Shown: one piece after another, positions 16,506 through 25,721 of the stretch | How the letters are laid out: each line of letters opens with the position of its first letter | Position numbering within the stretch: position 1 is the first letter of the stretch | Origin: CAVQUE01 sp046290435 | GTDB taxonomy: Bacteria; Actinomycetota; Acidimicrobiia; Acidimicrobiales; UBA8592 | Direction of reading: 5' to 3' | Length of the DNA: 64,000 bases | NCBI GenBank assembly: GCA_046290435.1 | Contig: JBKAGO010000038.1 | Coordinates: 1 to 64,000 of the forward strand | Notes under the pieces: model-generated | Seen by the model: only the letters and a program-made list of their open reading frames with translations | Database searches by the model: none | Told to the model about the DNA's origin: nothing | Position numbers and translations under genes: made by a program

Positions 16506-19500
16506 TCAACGCAGCGCTGGGGTCGCCGCGCTGCCGGCGGGCCGCAGGACGAGGCCCTTGTAGCCGCGTACGAATCCGGCGGCGAGCATGGCCTCTGCGG
16601 CGGGTGCTTCGGGGGCTGCGGCACCGTCGATGCGGGCGATCTCGAGGGGACCGAGGCGCCCGCTGTGCACCGACTCGACGACGGCGTCGACCCAGCGGTC
16701 GGTGACGACGTCGTCGAAGGTGACGATGCTGCGACCGCCGCGTTCGACGAACACGGCCGGAATGCCGCCGACCAGGACGAGGTGAGCGCCCGCGCTTCGT
16801 GAGGGGCGTCCCGGCGACGACGGCCAGTTGAGCGAGGCGCCGTAGGGCTGGGCGGGGTCGGTCGCTGCCAGCAGCGTGACGGTGTCGAGCCCGGATTCGC
16901 GTTGGTCCCGCAGCCGGTCGACGGCGCCGGCCAGGGCGAACTGGGCGGCGCCGAGGCCGGCGACGAAGTAGCCGCGGCGGACCTTGCCCTGTTCCTCGAG
17001 CGCCTTGAAGACCGGGTAGATGCCGGCGAACCCGCCGGGTAGGCCTTCGGCGAGGACGGCTTCGCGGGGCACGACGCCGTAGCGTTCGAGCAGCTGCATG
17101 GCCCGGGCGTGAGCGGCGATGGTCGGGTCGACCTCGGGTCCTGTCAGCGAGGACACGAGCGACCATCGCCCAGCTGCCGACGGCGGTCCGACCCGGCGGA
17201 GCTGTCCCGGTCGCGGGCGGCCCGATCGGCGTCGCTGGCTCGCACCGGTGCCCGCCAGCCGGGACCGCAGCGCCCCGAGGGAGTCGTTGGTCACCAGTCC
17301 CGCCCAGACGAGATCCCAGAGCGCGGCGAGTGCCGCCGCCTCGTCGATGTGACCGACGGCGCTGGTGACGGCCTGATGCAGTTCCGGCCAGAACGAGGCC
17401 CCGCCGCTTCCGAGATGGTCGAGGATGGCCCGGTGGTCGGGTCCGTCGGGCGCCTCCTCGGCGGTGGGAGCGACGAGCGCGAGGTGATCGCGGAAGACCA
17501 ACCGGACCCGACCGTCTCGGGTGCCGAGCGCTCCGGCACCGGTCCAGACCACTTCGCCGCTCGTGCACAGCTCGTCGAGCATCGAAGGCCGGTAGTCCTC
17601 GACGCGGGAGGCGAGCACGTCGGTCTCGAGTGAGGATGCAACGAGTGGGGTCCCCTCGAGCACGGTGAGGGCCTCGGCGACCGCATCGGTTCCCCGGCGG
17701 TTCCGTCCGACGCCCTGCCAGAGCGGTAGGAAGCGTGCGTACGCATCGGGGTCGACCGGCTCGACCTCGTGACGCAGCGCCGCCAGCGACCGCCGTCGCA
17801 GCCGGCGCAGGACGTCTTCGTCGCACCACTCGCGCTCGCTGCCACCGGGGCGGAACTCGCCCGCGGTCACGAGCGCTTCGGTCTGGAGGTCGACCAGCAC
17901 CGCGTGCACCCGGTCGACGCCGAGTCCCAGCCAGCCGGCGACCTCTCGTTCGGTGAAGGGTCCGTGGGTTCTGGCGTAGCGGGCGACCAGGTCGTGGACG
18001 GGACGCTCGACGGGTTCGGTGAAGGCGGCGGGGAGACCGGGCGGGAGCGCGACCCCGAGAGCGTCGCGCAGGCGGGCGGCGTCCTCGACGGCGGCCCAAC
18101 GGCGGGTCCCGGCGATGGTGACCTCGATGGCACGGCGCTCGGCGGCGAGCACCGAGAGCCAGGCGTCGAGCTGGTCGTCATCGGTGACCCGGACGGCGAG
18201 TGAGTCACGGTCGAGAGGTCCGAGCACCCGGAGCAGGTCGTGCACCTCGTCGGCGGTGCGGGCGCGGCGGCCATCGGCGATGCGCTGCAGCTCGAGCTCG
18301 AGGTCGGCGAGCACGTCGGCGCCGATGAGCTCACGCAGTTCCTCGGCACCGAGCAGGTCGCGGAGCAGGTCGCGGTCGAGCGACAGGGCCGTGGCCCGGC
18401 GTTCCGCGAGGGGTGCATCGCCTTCGTACATGTAGACGGCGATCCACCCGAACACCAGCGACTGGGCGAACGGCGACGCGCGAGGCGTGTCGACCGGCAC
18501 GACCCGGACCACCCGGCGGGCCACGTCGGCCAGCAGCGCCTTCAGGCCCGGGAGATCGAAGACGTCGTTGAGGCACTCGCGGGTGGTCTCGAGCAGCACC
18601 GGGAACTCGGGGTGGTCGGAGGCGACCGCCAACAGGTCGGCCGCGCGTTGGCGTTGCTGCCACAGCGGCGTGCGCTGGTCGGGGCGCCGCCGCGGCAACA
18701 GCAACGAGCGGGCAGCGCACTCGCGGAACCGGGCGCTGAACATCGCCGTCGACGGGAGCTGCGCGATCACGAGATCCTCGATCGCAGCCGGGTCGGGCAG
18801 CAGCGCGTCGAGGGGGATGTCGTCGATGGCCTCGGGCAGCCGGATGACGATGCCGTCGTCGCTCCACATGAGTTCGACGTCGCGGCCGAGCAGCTCGTCG
18901 AGCGTCGAGCGCAGCGCAATGGCCCACGGGGCGTGCACCTGTGCACCGAACGGCGACAGGATGCAGATGCGCCAGTCGCCGATCTCGTCGGGGAACCGTT
19001 CGACGACGATGGTGCGGTCGTCGGGCAGCACGCCGGTGGCCTCGATCTGTTCGTCGAGGTAGCCGATGACGTTGTCGGCGGCCATCTCGTCGAGGCAGTA
19101 GTCGCCGACGAGACGCTCGTGCAGGTCCTTGCCGCGGGCGTTGCGGAGGAACTCGCCGACCGCCTGACCGAGCTCGAAGGGCCGTCCCGGCCCGTCACCG
19201 TGCCAGAACGGCATCTTGCCGGGTTCGCCGGGGGCCGGGGTGACGATGACGCGCTCGAAGGTGATGTCCTCGATGCGCCAGGTGCTGGCCCCGAGCAGGA
19301 ACGTCTCGCCGGGGCGGCTCTCGTAGACCATCTCCTCGTCGAGCTCGCCGACACGGGTGCCGTCGGGGAGGAACACGCCGAACAGGCCGCGATCTGGGAT
19401 GGTGCCGCCGCTGGTGACGGCGAGCCGCTGGGCACCGGCGCGGGCGCGCACGGTGTCCTCGATGCGATCCCAGACGACGCGGGGGCGTAGCTCGGCGAAG

Positions 19501-21026
19501 GCCTCCGAGGGGTAGCGGCCCGACAACAGGTCGAGCACGTTGGCGAACACCTCGTCGGACAGCTCGGCGAAGTTCGCCGAGCGCCGCACCAGCGTCCGCA
19601 GCGCCGGGACCGACCAGTCCTCCATGGCCGTCATGGCGACGATCTGCTGGGCCAGGACGTCGAGAGGATTGCGGGGGATGTGCGTCTCCTCGATGGCGCC
19701 GCGGCGCATCTGGCGCGCGACGACCGTGGCCTCGATCAGGTCGCTGCGGTGCTTGGGGAACAGCTTGCCCTTGCTGGTCTCGCCCACCTGGTGGCCGGCG
19801 CGCCCGACGCGCTGGAGCCCGCTGGCGACCGAGCGCGGCGACTCGACCTGCACGACGAGGTCGACGGCGCCCATGTCGATGCCGAGCTCCAGCGAGCTGG
19901 TGCACACCAGCGCCGCCAGATCGCCCTGTTTGAGGCGGTCCTCGATCTCGAGGCGCTTCTGGCGGCTCAGCGAGCCGTGGTGGGCGCGGACGAGGTCGAC
20001 CGGGGGCGGCGGCAGGCCGTGGGTGCGGGCAAGCTCCTCGGCGCGCTCGTCCGGGGCGAGGGCCTCGAGACGTTCGCGTTCGCGGTCGGTGGCCTCCAAC
20101 TCGTTGAGGCGAATGGCCAGGCGCTCGGCGAGCCGGCGGGAGTTGACGAACACCAGGGTCGAGCGATGCGAACGGATGAGCTCCAGCAGGCGTGGGTGCA
20201 TCGCCGGCCAGATGGATCGCCGGACCGGACCGGCGCCCAGGGGGCCGCTGGTGGGCTCGTCGATGACCTCACCCATCGCTCCCATGTCTGCGACGGGGAC
20301 GACGACCTCGAGGTCGAGGTCGGGCGCCGCGCCGGCGTCGACGATGGTCACGGGGCGGGGTCCGGTTGCCGTGTGGCCACCGAGGAAGCGGGCGATCTCG
20401 GCCAGGGGCCGTTGCGTGGCAGAGAGGCCGATGCGTTGGGGTTCGACCTCGCAGATCTCGGCGAGGCGTTCGAGGGTGAGCGACAGGTGTGCGCCGCGTT
20501 TGGTGGCGGCCATCGCGTGGATCTCGTCGATGATGACGTGGGTGACCGACCGCAGGGTCTCCCGTGCCCGCGACGTGAGCATCAGATAGAGCGATTCGGG
20601 CGTGGTGATGAGCACATCGGGCGGGTTGCGGACGAGCTTGCGCCGCTGGTCGGCGGGGGTGTCGCCACTGCGGATGGCCACCGAGACCGGCTGGATGGTC
20701 TGGCCGAGCCGTTCGGCCGCGAGCTGCACGCCGCGCAGCGGCGACTGCAGGTTCTTCTCGACGTCGACGGCCAGAGCCCGCAGCGGCGAGATGTAGAGCA
20801 CGCGGGTGCGCGCCGAGGGCTCGGCCGGTGGCTCCGAGGTCATGATGGCGTCGAGTGCCCAGAAGAACGCGGCCAGGGTCTTGCCCGATCCGGTCGGGGC
20901 GAGGACGAGGGTGTGATCGCCGGCCGCGATGGCGGGCCACGCACCCGCCTGCGCTGCGGTGGGTTCGGCAAAGGTGGTCGTGAACCAGGCGCGTGCCGGG
21001 GCCGAGAATCCGACGAGTGGGTCCAC
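16506..21026 (-). CDS. lhr: Lhr-type ATP-dependent DNA helicase
   Basis: This 1506-residue superfamily 2 helicase is a typical full-length Lhr. The N-terminal helicase core has Walker A APTGSGKT (43-50), the DEIH box in HVIIDEIHAMA, and motif VI QRVGRAGH. The Lhr winged-helix and beta-barrel core follows, then the long Lhr-CTD. The family translocates 3' to 5' on DNA and unwinds DNA and RNA-DNA hybrids, with roles in repair after crosslinking or oxidative damage in actinobacteria. The start MDPLVGFSAPARAWF matches the family. The gene stands alone between flp and the LGFP-like gene. Confidence 0.94.
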   Translation of the reverse strand: MDPLVGFSAPARAWFTTTFAEPTAAQAGAWPAIAAGDHTLVLAPTGSGKTLAAFFWALDAIMTSEPPAEPSARTRVLYISPLRALAVDVEKNLQSPLRGVQLAAERLGQTIQPVSVAIRSGDTPADQRRKLVRNPPDVLITTPESLYLMLTSRARETLRSVTHVIIDEIHAMAATKRGAHLSLTLERLAEICEVEPQRIGLSATQRPLAEIARFLGGHTATGPRPVTIVDAGAAPDLDLEVVVPVADMGAMGEVIDEPTSGPLGAGPVRRSIWPAMHPRLLELIRSHRSTLVFVNSRRLAERLAIRLNELEATDRERERLEALAPDERAEELARTHGLPPPPVDLVRAHHGSLSRQKRLEIEDRLKQGDLAALVCTSSLELGIDMGAVDLVVQVESPRSVASGLQRVGRAGHQVGETSKGKLFPKHRSDLIEATVVARQMRRGAIEETHIPRNPLDVLAQQIVAMTAMEDWSVPALRTLVRRSANFAELSDEVFANVLDLLSGRYPSEAFAELRPRVVWDRIEDTVRARAGAQRLAVTSGGTIPDRGLFGVFLPDGTRVGELDEEMVYESRPGETFLLGASTWRIEDITFERVIVTPAPGEPGKMPFWHGDGPGRPFELGQAVGEFLRNARGKDLHERLVGDYCLDEMAADNVIGYLDEQIEATGVLPDDRTIVVERFPDEIGDWRICILSPFGAQVHAPWAIALRSTLDELLGRDVELMWSDDGIVIRLPEAIDDIPLDALLPDPAAIEDLVIAQLPSTAMFSARFRECAARSLLLPRRRPDQRTPLWQQRQRAADLLAVASDHPEFPVLLETTRECLNDVFDLPGLKALLADVARRVVRVVPVDTPRASPFAQSLVFGWIAVYMYEGDAPLAERRATALSLDRDLLRDLLGAEELRELIGADVLADLELELQRIADGRRARTADEVHDLLRVLGPLDRDSLAVRVTDDDQLDAWLSVLAAERRAIEVTIAGTRRWAAVEDAARLRDALGVALPPGLPAAFTEPVERPVHDLVARYARTHGPFTEREVAGWLGLGVDRVHAVLVDLQTEALVTAGEFRPGGSEREWCDEDVLRRLRRRSLAALRHEVEPVDPDAYARFLPLWQGVGRNRRGTDAVAEALTVLEGTPLVASSLETDVLASRVEDYRPSMLDELCTSGEVVWTGAGALGTRDGRVRLVFRDHLALVAPTAEEAPDGPDHRAILDHLGSGGASFWPELHQAVTSAVGHIDEAAALAALWDLVWAGLVTNDSLGALRSRLAGTGASQRRRSGRPRPGQLRRVGPPSAAGRWSLVSSLTGPEVDPTIAAHARAMQLLERYGVVPREAVLAEGLPGGFAGIYPVFKALEEQGKVRRGYFVAGLGAAQFALAGAVDRLRDQRESGLDTVTLLAATDPAQPYGASLNWPSSPGRPSRSAGAHLVLVGGIPAVFVERGGRSIVTFDDVVTDRWVDAVVESVHSGRLGPLEIARIDGAAAPEAPAAEAMLAAGFVRGYKGLVLRPAGSAATPALR

Positions 21027-21413
21027 GGCGCAAACGGTACCCGTCAGGGCGGTGACCGAACCGGGCCGTAGGACGCCTCACCGGGCAGTGGCCGCGGGGG
21101 AAGTTGCCGCCGGAGCGGAGGCCGGATGGTGGGCCGCCCGACGCCACCATCCGACCGCTGTCCCGTTCGACCAGTCGACACCGCCGTGTGTCGACTGTGG
21201 CGATGGTCGTTCGGTTCCGCCTTGGGGTCCGCCGCCCAGCGGGCAAGGTAAGGGCCGCGGCATCCGCTGGGGTGGCGATCGGCGCTCGAACCGGGGGAAA
21301 GGCTGGGAAGCGCTGGGAAGACCTCGAGAAGATTCCCCCGAACGACGGTCAGTCAACAGTTGGTGCCGAGGCCTGGCGAAGTCAGGGGCAGGTGTGGTCA
21401 GCGGAGGGCGTGC
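21027..21413. other. Intergenic region upstream of lhr
   Basis: About 390 bases between lhr and the next minus-strand gene. Short open frames on both strands have no family features or ribosome binding sites. I see no repeat, RNA gene or clear hairpin. It presumably holds the lhr promoter. Confidence 0.5.
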
Positions 21414-23093
21414 TCAGGGACAGGTGGCGTTCGGTCCGGCAGGGAAGGCCCCCACCACCCAGCCCGGCGTCTCTGGTTCGATCAGCGCGTCGGCACCGCC
21501 CAGGCAGGCCCAGGTCTCGCCGTCGGGGATCCAGCGCCGCCGTCCCTGGTCGTCGATCCAGTAGGCGGTGTCGTCGTACAGACGGAGGATGCCCTCGCTG
21601 CGGCGGGGCAGGGCGGCGACGGCCGCCGCGATCTCGTCGGCGTCGACGAGGTCCAGGCTGATGGTGCCGTCGTCGCCGAGCTCGCCGTAGCCGCCGGACC
21701 ACTCCTGGCCCGGCCGGCCATCGAAGAAGTTGACGTCGGCCATGGGCAGCCCGAGTGCACCGTCGGCGCCGCCGAGTTCGTTCCAGACCGCGATCCCCTC
21801 GACCGGCACCCAGTGGGCCGGCCCCCCGAGGTAGTGCGCCACCATCGCCCCGCCGCCCGAGAGCAGCAGCAGCGGATGGGGCGAGTCGTAGTCGGTGCCG
21901 ACGGGCAGCCCGCCGAGTGTCTGGAGGTTGCCCCCGCCGGACCGCTCGTAGTGGAAGAACATGGCCTCGTCGATCCAGACGGCGACGTCCCCGACGGGAT
22001 CGGCCAGGATGCGACCCACCGGTAGCTCTCCCCCGGCGAACTCCTGATACCAGAGCTGATCCCAGAGCTCGACGGTCCGCAATGGGCACCCGAGGGCATC
22101 GAATCCACCGGCGACCGCGTAGGTGCCGGCGACGAGCGCCTCGAGGCCATCGGGCAGGGCGACCGGGTTCATCGAGCCGCCGAGCGGCACGTCGCAGCCC
22201 TCGACCGGCACGCTCTCGAGGACATCCAGGGTCCGGTCGGGAGCCTCGGGCTCGTCCTCGGGCATCGTCGCCGGGGCCCCATCGGCACCCGCGATCGCAC
22301 TCTCGTCGCTGCCCATCGCAGCGCCTCCGGCAGGGACCGGCTCGGCAACCTCGTCGCCGTTCGAGGCGAACACCGCGATGGCTGCGACGGCAGCAACGAC
22401 CGCGAGCAGTGCAGCGGCCAGACCGACCAGCACGCGGCCGGACCGCCTGGCCTCGGCGGGGGCGATGCCGGGCTCGGTCGGGCTCGGCGACGCCACACGG
22501 TCGTTCGACGCATCCGACGCCGCAGGCGCTGCGGCGTCGCGGGAACCGTCTCCGGAATCGGCGGGCGGTTCGACGTCGACCATCGGCGACCCCACGGCCG
22601 TGGCATCGGCCGGGCCGGCGATCGCCGCCTCGAAGATGGCTTCGGCCAGCAGCGCGAGCAGCACGTCATAGTGGCTGTCGGGGCGGTCGCTTCCCGAACG
22701 ACGGCGGAAGGTGTCGTAGCGGAAGCCCAGTTCGGCGCCCGCCAGGGTCATCCGCTCGGTCAGGTTGCGCTGCCACCGGTCGTCGTCGTCGGCGAACAAC
22801 AGCACCACTGCCGCGGCTTCTCGCCTCGGCAACGTCTTGGTGGCCTGCACGACGAGGGCATGCACAGCGTCGAGATCACCGGCCCCGAGACCGGTCTCGG
22901 CCAGGGCCTCGAGCGCCGGCAACGATCCGGGCGTGACGGCGAGCGGCGAACGAGCACGCGCCAGGACTCGCAACTCTTCACAGAGCGCTGCGAGCGGCCC
23001 GTCGATCTCTCTCGCCGTCAATCCTCGTCCGCTCCCACTCACAACCGCCGTCGGAGCTTCAGGGTACCCAGACGACACCGAAGCGGGCGTCAC
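21414..23093 (-). CDS. Single-pass membrane protein with LGFP-like repeats
   Basis: This 559-residue protein has no recognised family. Residues 25-160 form a helical cytoplasmic domain (LTAREIDGPLAALCEEL, RRRSGSDRPDSHYDVLLALLAEAIFEA). A disordered Ala/Ser/Asp-rich linker follows, then one membrane helix (about 219-244). After an acidic stretch, an extracytoplasmic domain from about 285 has repeated Gly/Leu/Pro motifs (GGLPVGTDYD, GALGLPMADVNFFDG, RRWIPDGETWACLG). These resemble LGFP cell-wall-associated repeats. Paired Cys residues (CDVPLGG, CPLRTVE) may form disulphides. The start is GTG and uncertain. It lies 36 bp after helD and may be co-transcribed. The layout suggests an intracellular-extracellular sensor or wall anchor, but this is a guess. 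Confidence 0.7.
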   Translation of the reverse strand: MTPASVSSGYPEAPTAVVSGSGRGLTAREIDGPLAALCEELRVLARARSPLAVTPGSLPALEALAETGLGAGDLDAVHALVVQATKTLPRREAAAVVLLFADDDDRWQRNLTERMTLAGAELGFRYDTFRRRSGSDRPDSHYDVLLALLAEAIFEAAIAGPADATAVGSPMVDVEPPADSGDGSRDAAAPAASDASNDRVASPSPTEPGIAPAEARRSGRVLVGLAAALLAVVAAVAAIAVFASNGDEVAEPVPAGGAAMGSDESAIAGADGAPATMPEDEPEAPDRTLDVLESVPVEGCDVPLGGSMNPVALPDGLEALVAGTYAVAGGFDALGCPLRTVELWDQLWYQEFAGGELPVGRILADPVGDVAVWIDEAMFFHYERSGGGNLQTLGGLPVGTDYDSPHPLLLLSGGGAMVAHYLGGPAHWVPVEGIAVWNELGGADGALGLPMADVNFFDGRPGQEWSGGYGELGDDGTISLDLVDADEIAAAVAALPRRSEGILRLYDDTAYWIDDQGRRRWIPDGETWACLGGADALIEPETPGWVVGAFPAGPNATCP

Positions 23094-23129
23094 GGCGCCG
23101 CCGTGGGCGGCTGTGCCGCAGGCGGCCGC

Positions 23130-25220
23130 TCAGCGACCGGCGGTGACAGGTCGGCGGAGCGCGTCGGGGAGCTCGTCGGCGTGCACGATGGTGAGCCGGC
23201 GTGTCGCCCGGGTGAGCGCCACGTAGAGCGCCCGCAGGCCGTTGCGCTCGTCGGACACGATGCGTGCCGGCTCGACGACGATCGCGGCGTCGAGCTCGAG
23301 GCCCTTGACCATCGCAACCGGCACCAGCGTGACACTGCTGTGCAGTGCGCCTTCGTAGATCCGGCCGTGATCGATACCCGACGCGTGCAGCGACGCCGAG
23401 ACCGCCTCGACGTGGGCGTCGGGGGTGATGATCGCCAGGTTGCCGTTGCCGATGGCCTCGAGTTCGGGCCCGACGACCGCAGCGACGGTGGCGGCCAACC
23501 GGGCCGGCGTCTCGACTGCGACGAAACGGGGCTCATCGCCGTCGGTACGCACCGAACGCGGCGGCGCCAGCTGCGGCGCGGCGACCCGCAACACCCGGGC
23601 CGCGACATCCATCGTCGGCTGCGGCAGCCGGTAGCCGATGGTCAGCTCGCGCATCTGCGCGGGCCGTCGCTGCGGGAGTTCGTCGAGCACCTCGGACCAG
23701 TCGTCGTGCGCCCAGGCGCCGGTGGCCTGCGCGATGTCGCCGACCAGGGTCATGGACCCGTTGAGGGAGCGACGGGCGAGCATCCGCAGCTGCATCGGCG
23801 ACAGGTCCTGGGCCTCGTCGACGACGATGTGCCCATAGGTGCGGATCTCGTCCTCACGCTTGTGGCGCGGCCGGGGGCCGAGCACGGCCCGGGCCTCGTC
23901 GAGGACGGGCACGTCGTGCACCGTCCAGGTGACCTCGCTGACGTGGGTACTGCGAGCGCGATGCAACAGGCTGCGGCGACGACGGCTGAGCAGTCCTCTC
24001 GTCGCGCTGTGCACCAGCGCCGGTGAACCGTAGAGATCGTGCACGAGGTGCTCGGCGGTCAGCGTGGGCCACATCCAGTCGAGCGCCATGCGGATCTCGA
24101 GCGAACGCCCGATGCGCTCCTCCACCTCGGCGACCTCGAGCTCCTCGCGGGCGCTGGCCGCGAGACGTTCGATCACCGAACGGCGCACGAAGGCCCGCGC
24201 TGCGTTGTGCTTGTTGAAGCGACGGCGGGCTTCGGTGACGATGCGGGCGCTGTCCTCGACCGTGAGGCGCAGCCGCTGCAGGCCGTACCCCAGGACCAGG
24301 TCCTCGCGCAGGGGCCGCTGACGATCGCGCACCGCGTTGCGGAGCACCAGCGACATGACCGGATCGCCCTTGACCGACGCGACGTCTTCGGTGTCGAGCC
24401 CCCGCACCCGCACTCGAGGGATCAGGTCGCTCAGCACCGCCAGCTGGACACCGGCTTCGCCGAGGGAGGGCAGCACCTGTTCGATGTAGGTGAGGAACAC
24501 CCGGTTCGGGCCGATCACCAGCACGCCCTGCCCCTGGAGCGGGAACCGGTGCGTGTAGAGCAGATAGGCGGCGCGATGGAGCGCGACGACGGTCTTTCCG
24601 GTGCCGGGTCCGCCCTGGACGACCACGATGCCCGGCAGCGGCGCACGGATGATCTCGTCCTGTTCGCCCTGGATGGTGGCGATGATGTCGCCGAGGCGGC
24701 CGGTGCGGGCCTGCTCCATCGTCAGCGCGAGGGTGGCGGCACCCTTGACCGCAACGGGCTCGCCATCGGCGACGGCGCCGTCGCCGAAGTACTCGTCCTC
24801 GATGCCGAGCAGCGTCCGGCTCCGTGAGGCGAAGTGGCGGCGGCGGGCCAGACCCATCGGATCGCTGACGGTCGCGCGGTAGAAGGGCTCGGCCACCGGG
24901 GCCCGCCAGTCGACGGTGATGGGCTCCTGATCGTCACCCCAGACCGCCACACGCCCGATGTAGAACGTCTCGCCGGCGCGCTCGGCGCCGAGGTCGAGGC
25001 GCCCGAAGACCAACGAGGCGTCGCCGATGTCGAGTTCTGCAACCCGACTGTTGACCGACTCGACGATGACATCGCGCTCGAAGCGGGCCTGATGTGTGCC
25101 CCCGGCGCCCGACTCGACCACGGCGTGGAGCTTTCGGGCGCGGTCCGATGCCGACGCGAGCGTGTCGTACGCATGGTCGATGTAGTTCTGCTCGGCCTCG
25201 AACTCGGGATGGATCGCCAT
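23130..25220 (-). CDS. helD: HelD-like UvrD/Rep-family helicase
   Basis: This 696-residue superfamily 1 ATPase fits HelD, which binds RNA polymerase and releases stalled complexes. An N-terminal coiled region (EFEAEQNYIDHAYDTL) and a beta-rich insert (PITVDWRAPVAEPFY) are typical of HelD. Walker A is GGPGTGKT (about 203-210), and the DEAQD box is in HIVVDEAQDLSPMQ. The C-terminal RecA-like domain ends with YVALTRATRRLTIVH. I chose the ATG at 25220 because family members start near this Glu/Tyr-rich segment. A TTG start at 25316 would add 32 low-complexity residues. The UvrD motif set is complete. Confidence 0.9.
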   Translation of the reverse strand: MAIHPEFEAEQNYIDHAYDTLASASDRARKLHAVVESGAGGTHQARFERDVIVESVNSRVAELDIGDASLVFGRLDLGAERAGETFYIGRVAVWGDDQEPITVDWRAPVAEPFYRATVSDPMGLARRRHFASRSRTLLGIEDEYFGDGAVADGEPVAVKGAATLALTMEQARTGRLGDIIATIQGEQDEIIRAPLPGIVVVQGGPGTGKTVVALHRAAYLLYTHRFPLQGQGVLVIGPNRVFLTYIEQVLPSLGEAGVQLAVLSDLIPRVRVRGLDTEDVASVKGDPVMSLVLRNAVRDRQRPLREDLVLGYGLQRLRLTVEDSARIVTEARRRFNKHNAARAFVRRSVIERLAASAREELEVAEVEERIGRSLEIRMALDWMWPTLTAEHLVHDLYGSPALVHSATRGLLSRRRRSLLHRARSTHVSEVTWTVHDVPVLDEARAVLGPRPRHKREDEIRTYGHIVVDEAQDLSPMQLRMLARRSLNGSMTLVGDIAQATGAWAHDDWSEVLDELPQRRPAQMRELTIGYRLPQPTMDVAARVLRVAAPQLAPPRSVRTDGDEPRFVAVETPARLAATVAAVVGPELEAIGNGNLAIITPDAHVEAVSASLHASGIDHGRIYEGALHSSVTLVPVAMVKGLELDAAIVVEPARIVSDERNGLRALYVALTRATRRLTIVHADELPDALRRPVTAGR

Positions 25221-25343
25221 AGCCTCCGACGCCGGTGATGCACCGGCCTCCGGGCCCGATGCGGGATTCGGGCCTCGTGCTTCTGCGCCCTGCGGACACG
25301 CCGTGGGGGACGTCAAAGTCTATCGGCCGCCACGTCGGCTTCT

Positions 25344-25607
25344 TCAGGGCCCGGTGGCCTCACCGATCTCGACGAGCGCGTCGCGCAGCGCCAGACGGAG
25401 ACGGCGGGCCATGGCCGGATCGAGATGCGCGGCGAGCCCGGTGCCGGGGCGGCCGACCTCCTCGACCGTCAGCACCACACGCGGCTCGGCGTCGTCGTAG
25501 TCGTCCGCGATGGCGACGGCCCACGACACCGGGACCAGGTCGAGTTCCTCCCAGCCGGGGGGCATGTCGGCGGCGGAGGCGGGATGGTCGTCGATCGAGC
25601 GGCGCAT
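25344..25607 (-). CDS. Small hypothetical protein
   Basis: An 87-residue reading frame beginning MRRSIDDHPASAADM, with a compact acidic core (VSWAVAIADDYDDAEPRVVLTVEEVG) and a C-terminal helix rich in Leu, Arg and Ala. No family was recognised. It lies between helD and the divergent P450 gene. The start is uncertain because no strong ribosome binding site is visible. GC-rich third positions and a plausible fold pattern support real coding. Confidence 0.55.
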   Translation of the reverse strand: MRRSIDDHPASAADMPPGWEELDLVPVSWAVAIADDYDDAEPRVVLTVEEVGRPGTGLAAHLDPAMARRLRLALRDALVEIGEATGP

Positions 25608-25721
25608 GGGGCGAGTCAACCACGCAGCCAGTGGGTTCCGACAGGCGGGACCGCCCCGGCGGCCCCGACTGCGGCCTGACGGGCCGTCAGATACCATCGC
25701 GGAACAGCACCAGGGGGAACC

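Noticed and set aside
17109..20589. Many open frames on the plus strand across lhr
   Set aside because: They are antisense shadows of the GC-rich lhr gene with Arg/Gly-rich products.
23130..25316. TTG start for helD at 25316
   Set aside because: The extra 32 residues are low-complexity Pro/Ala/Gly; the ATG at 25220 fits the family N terminus. Not completely excluded.
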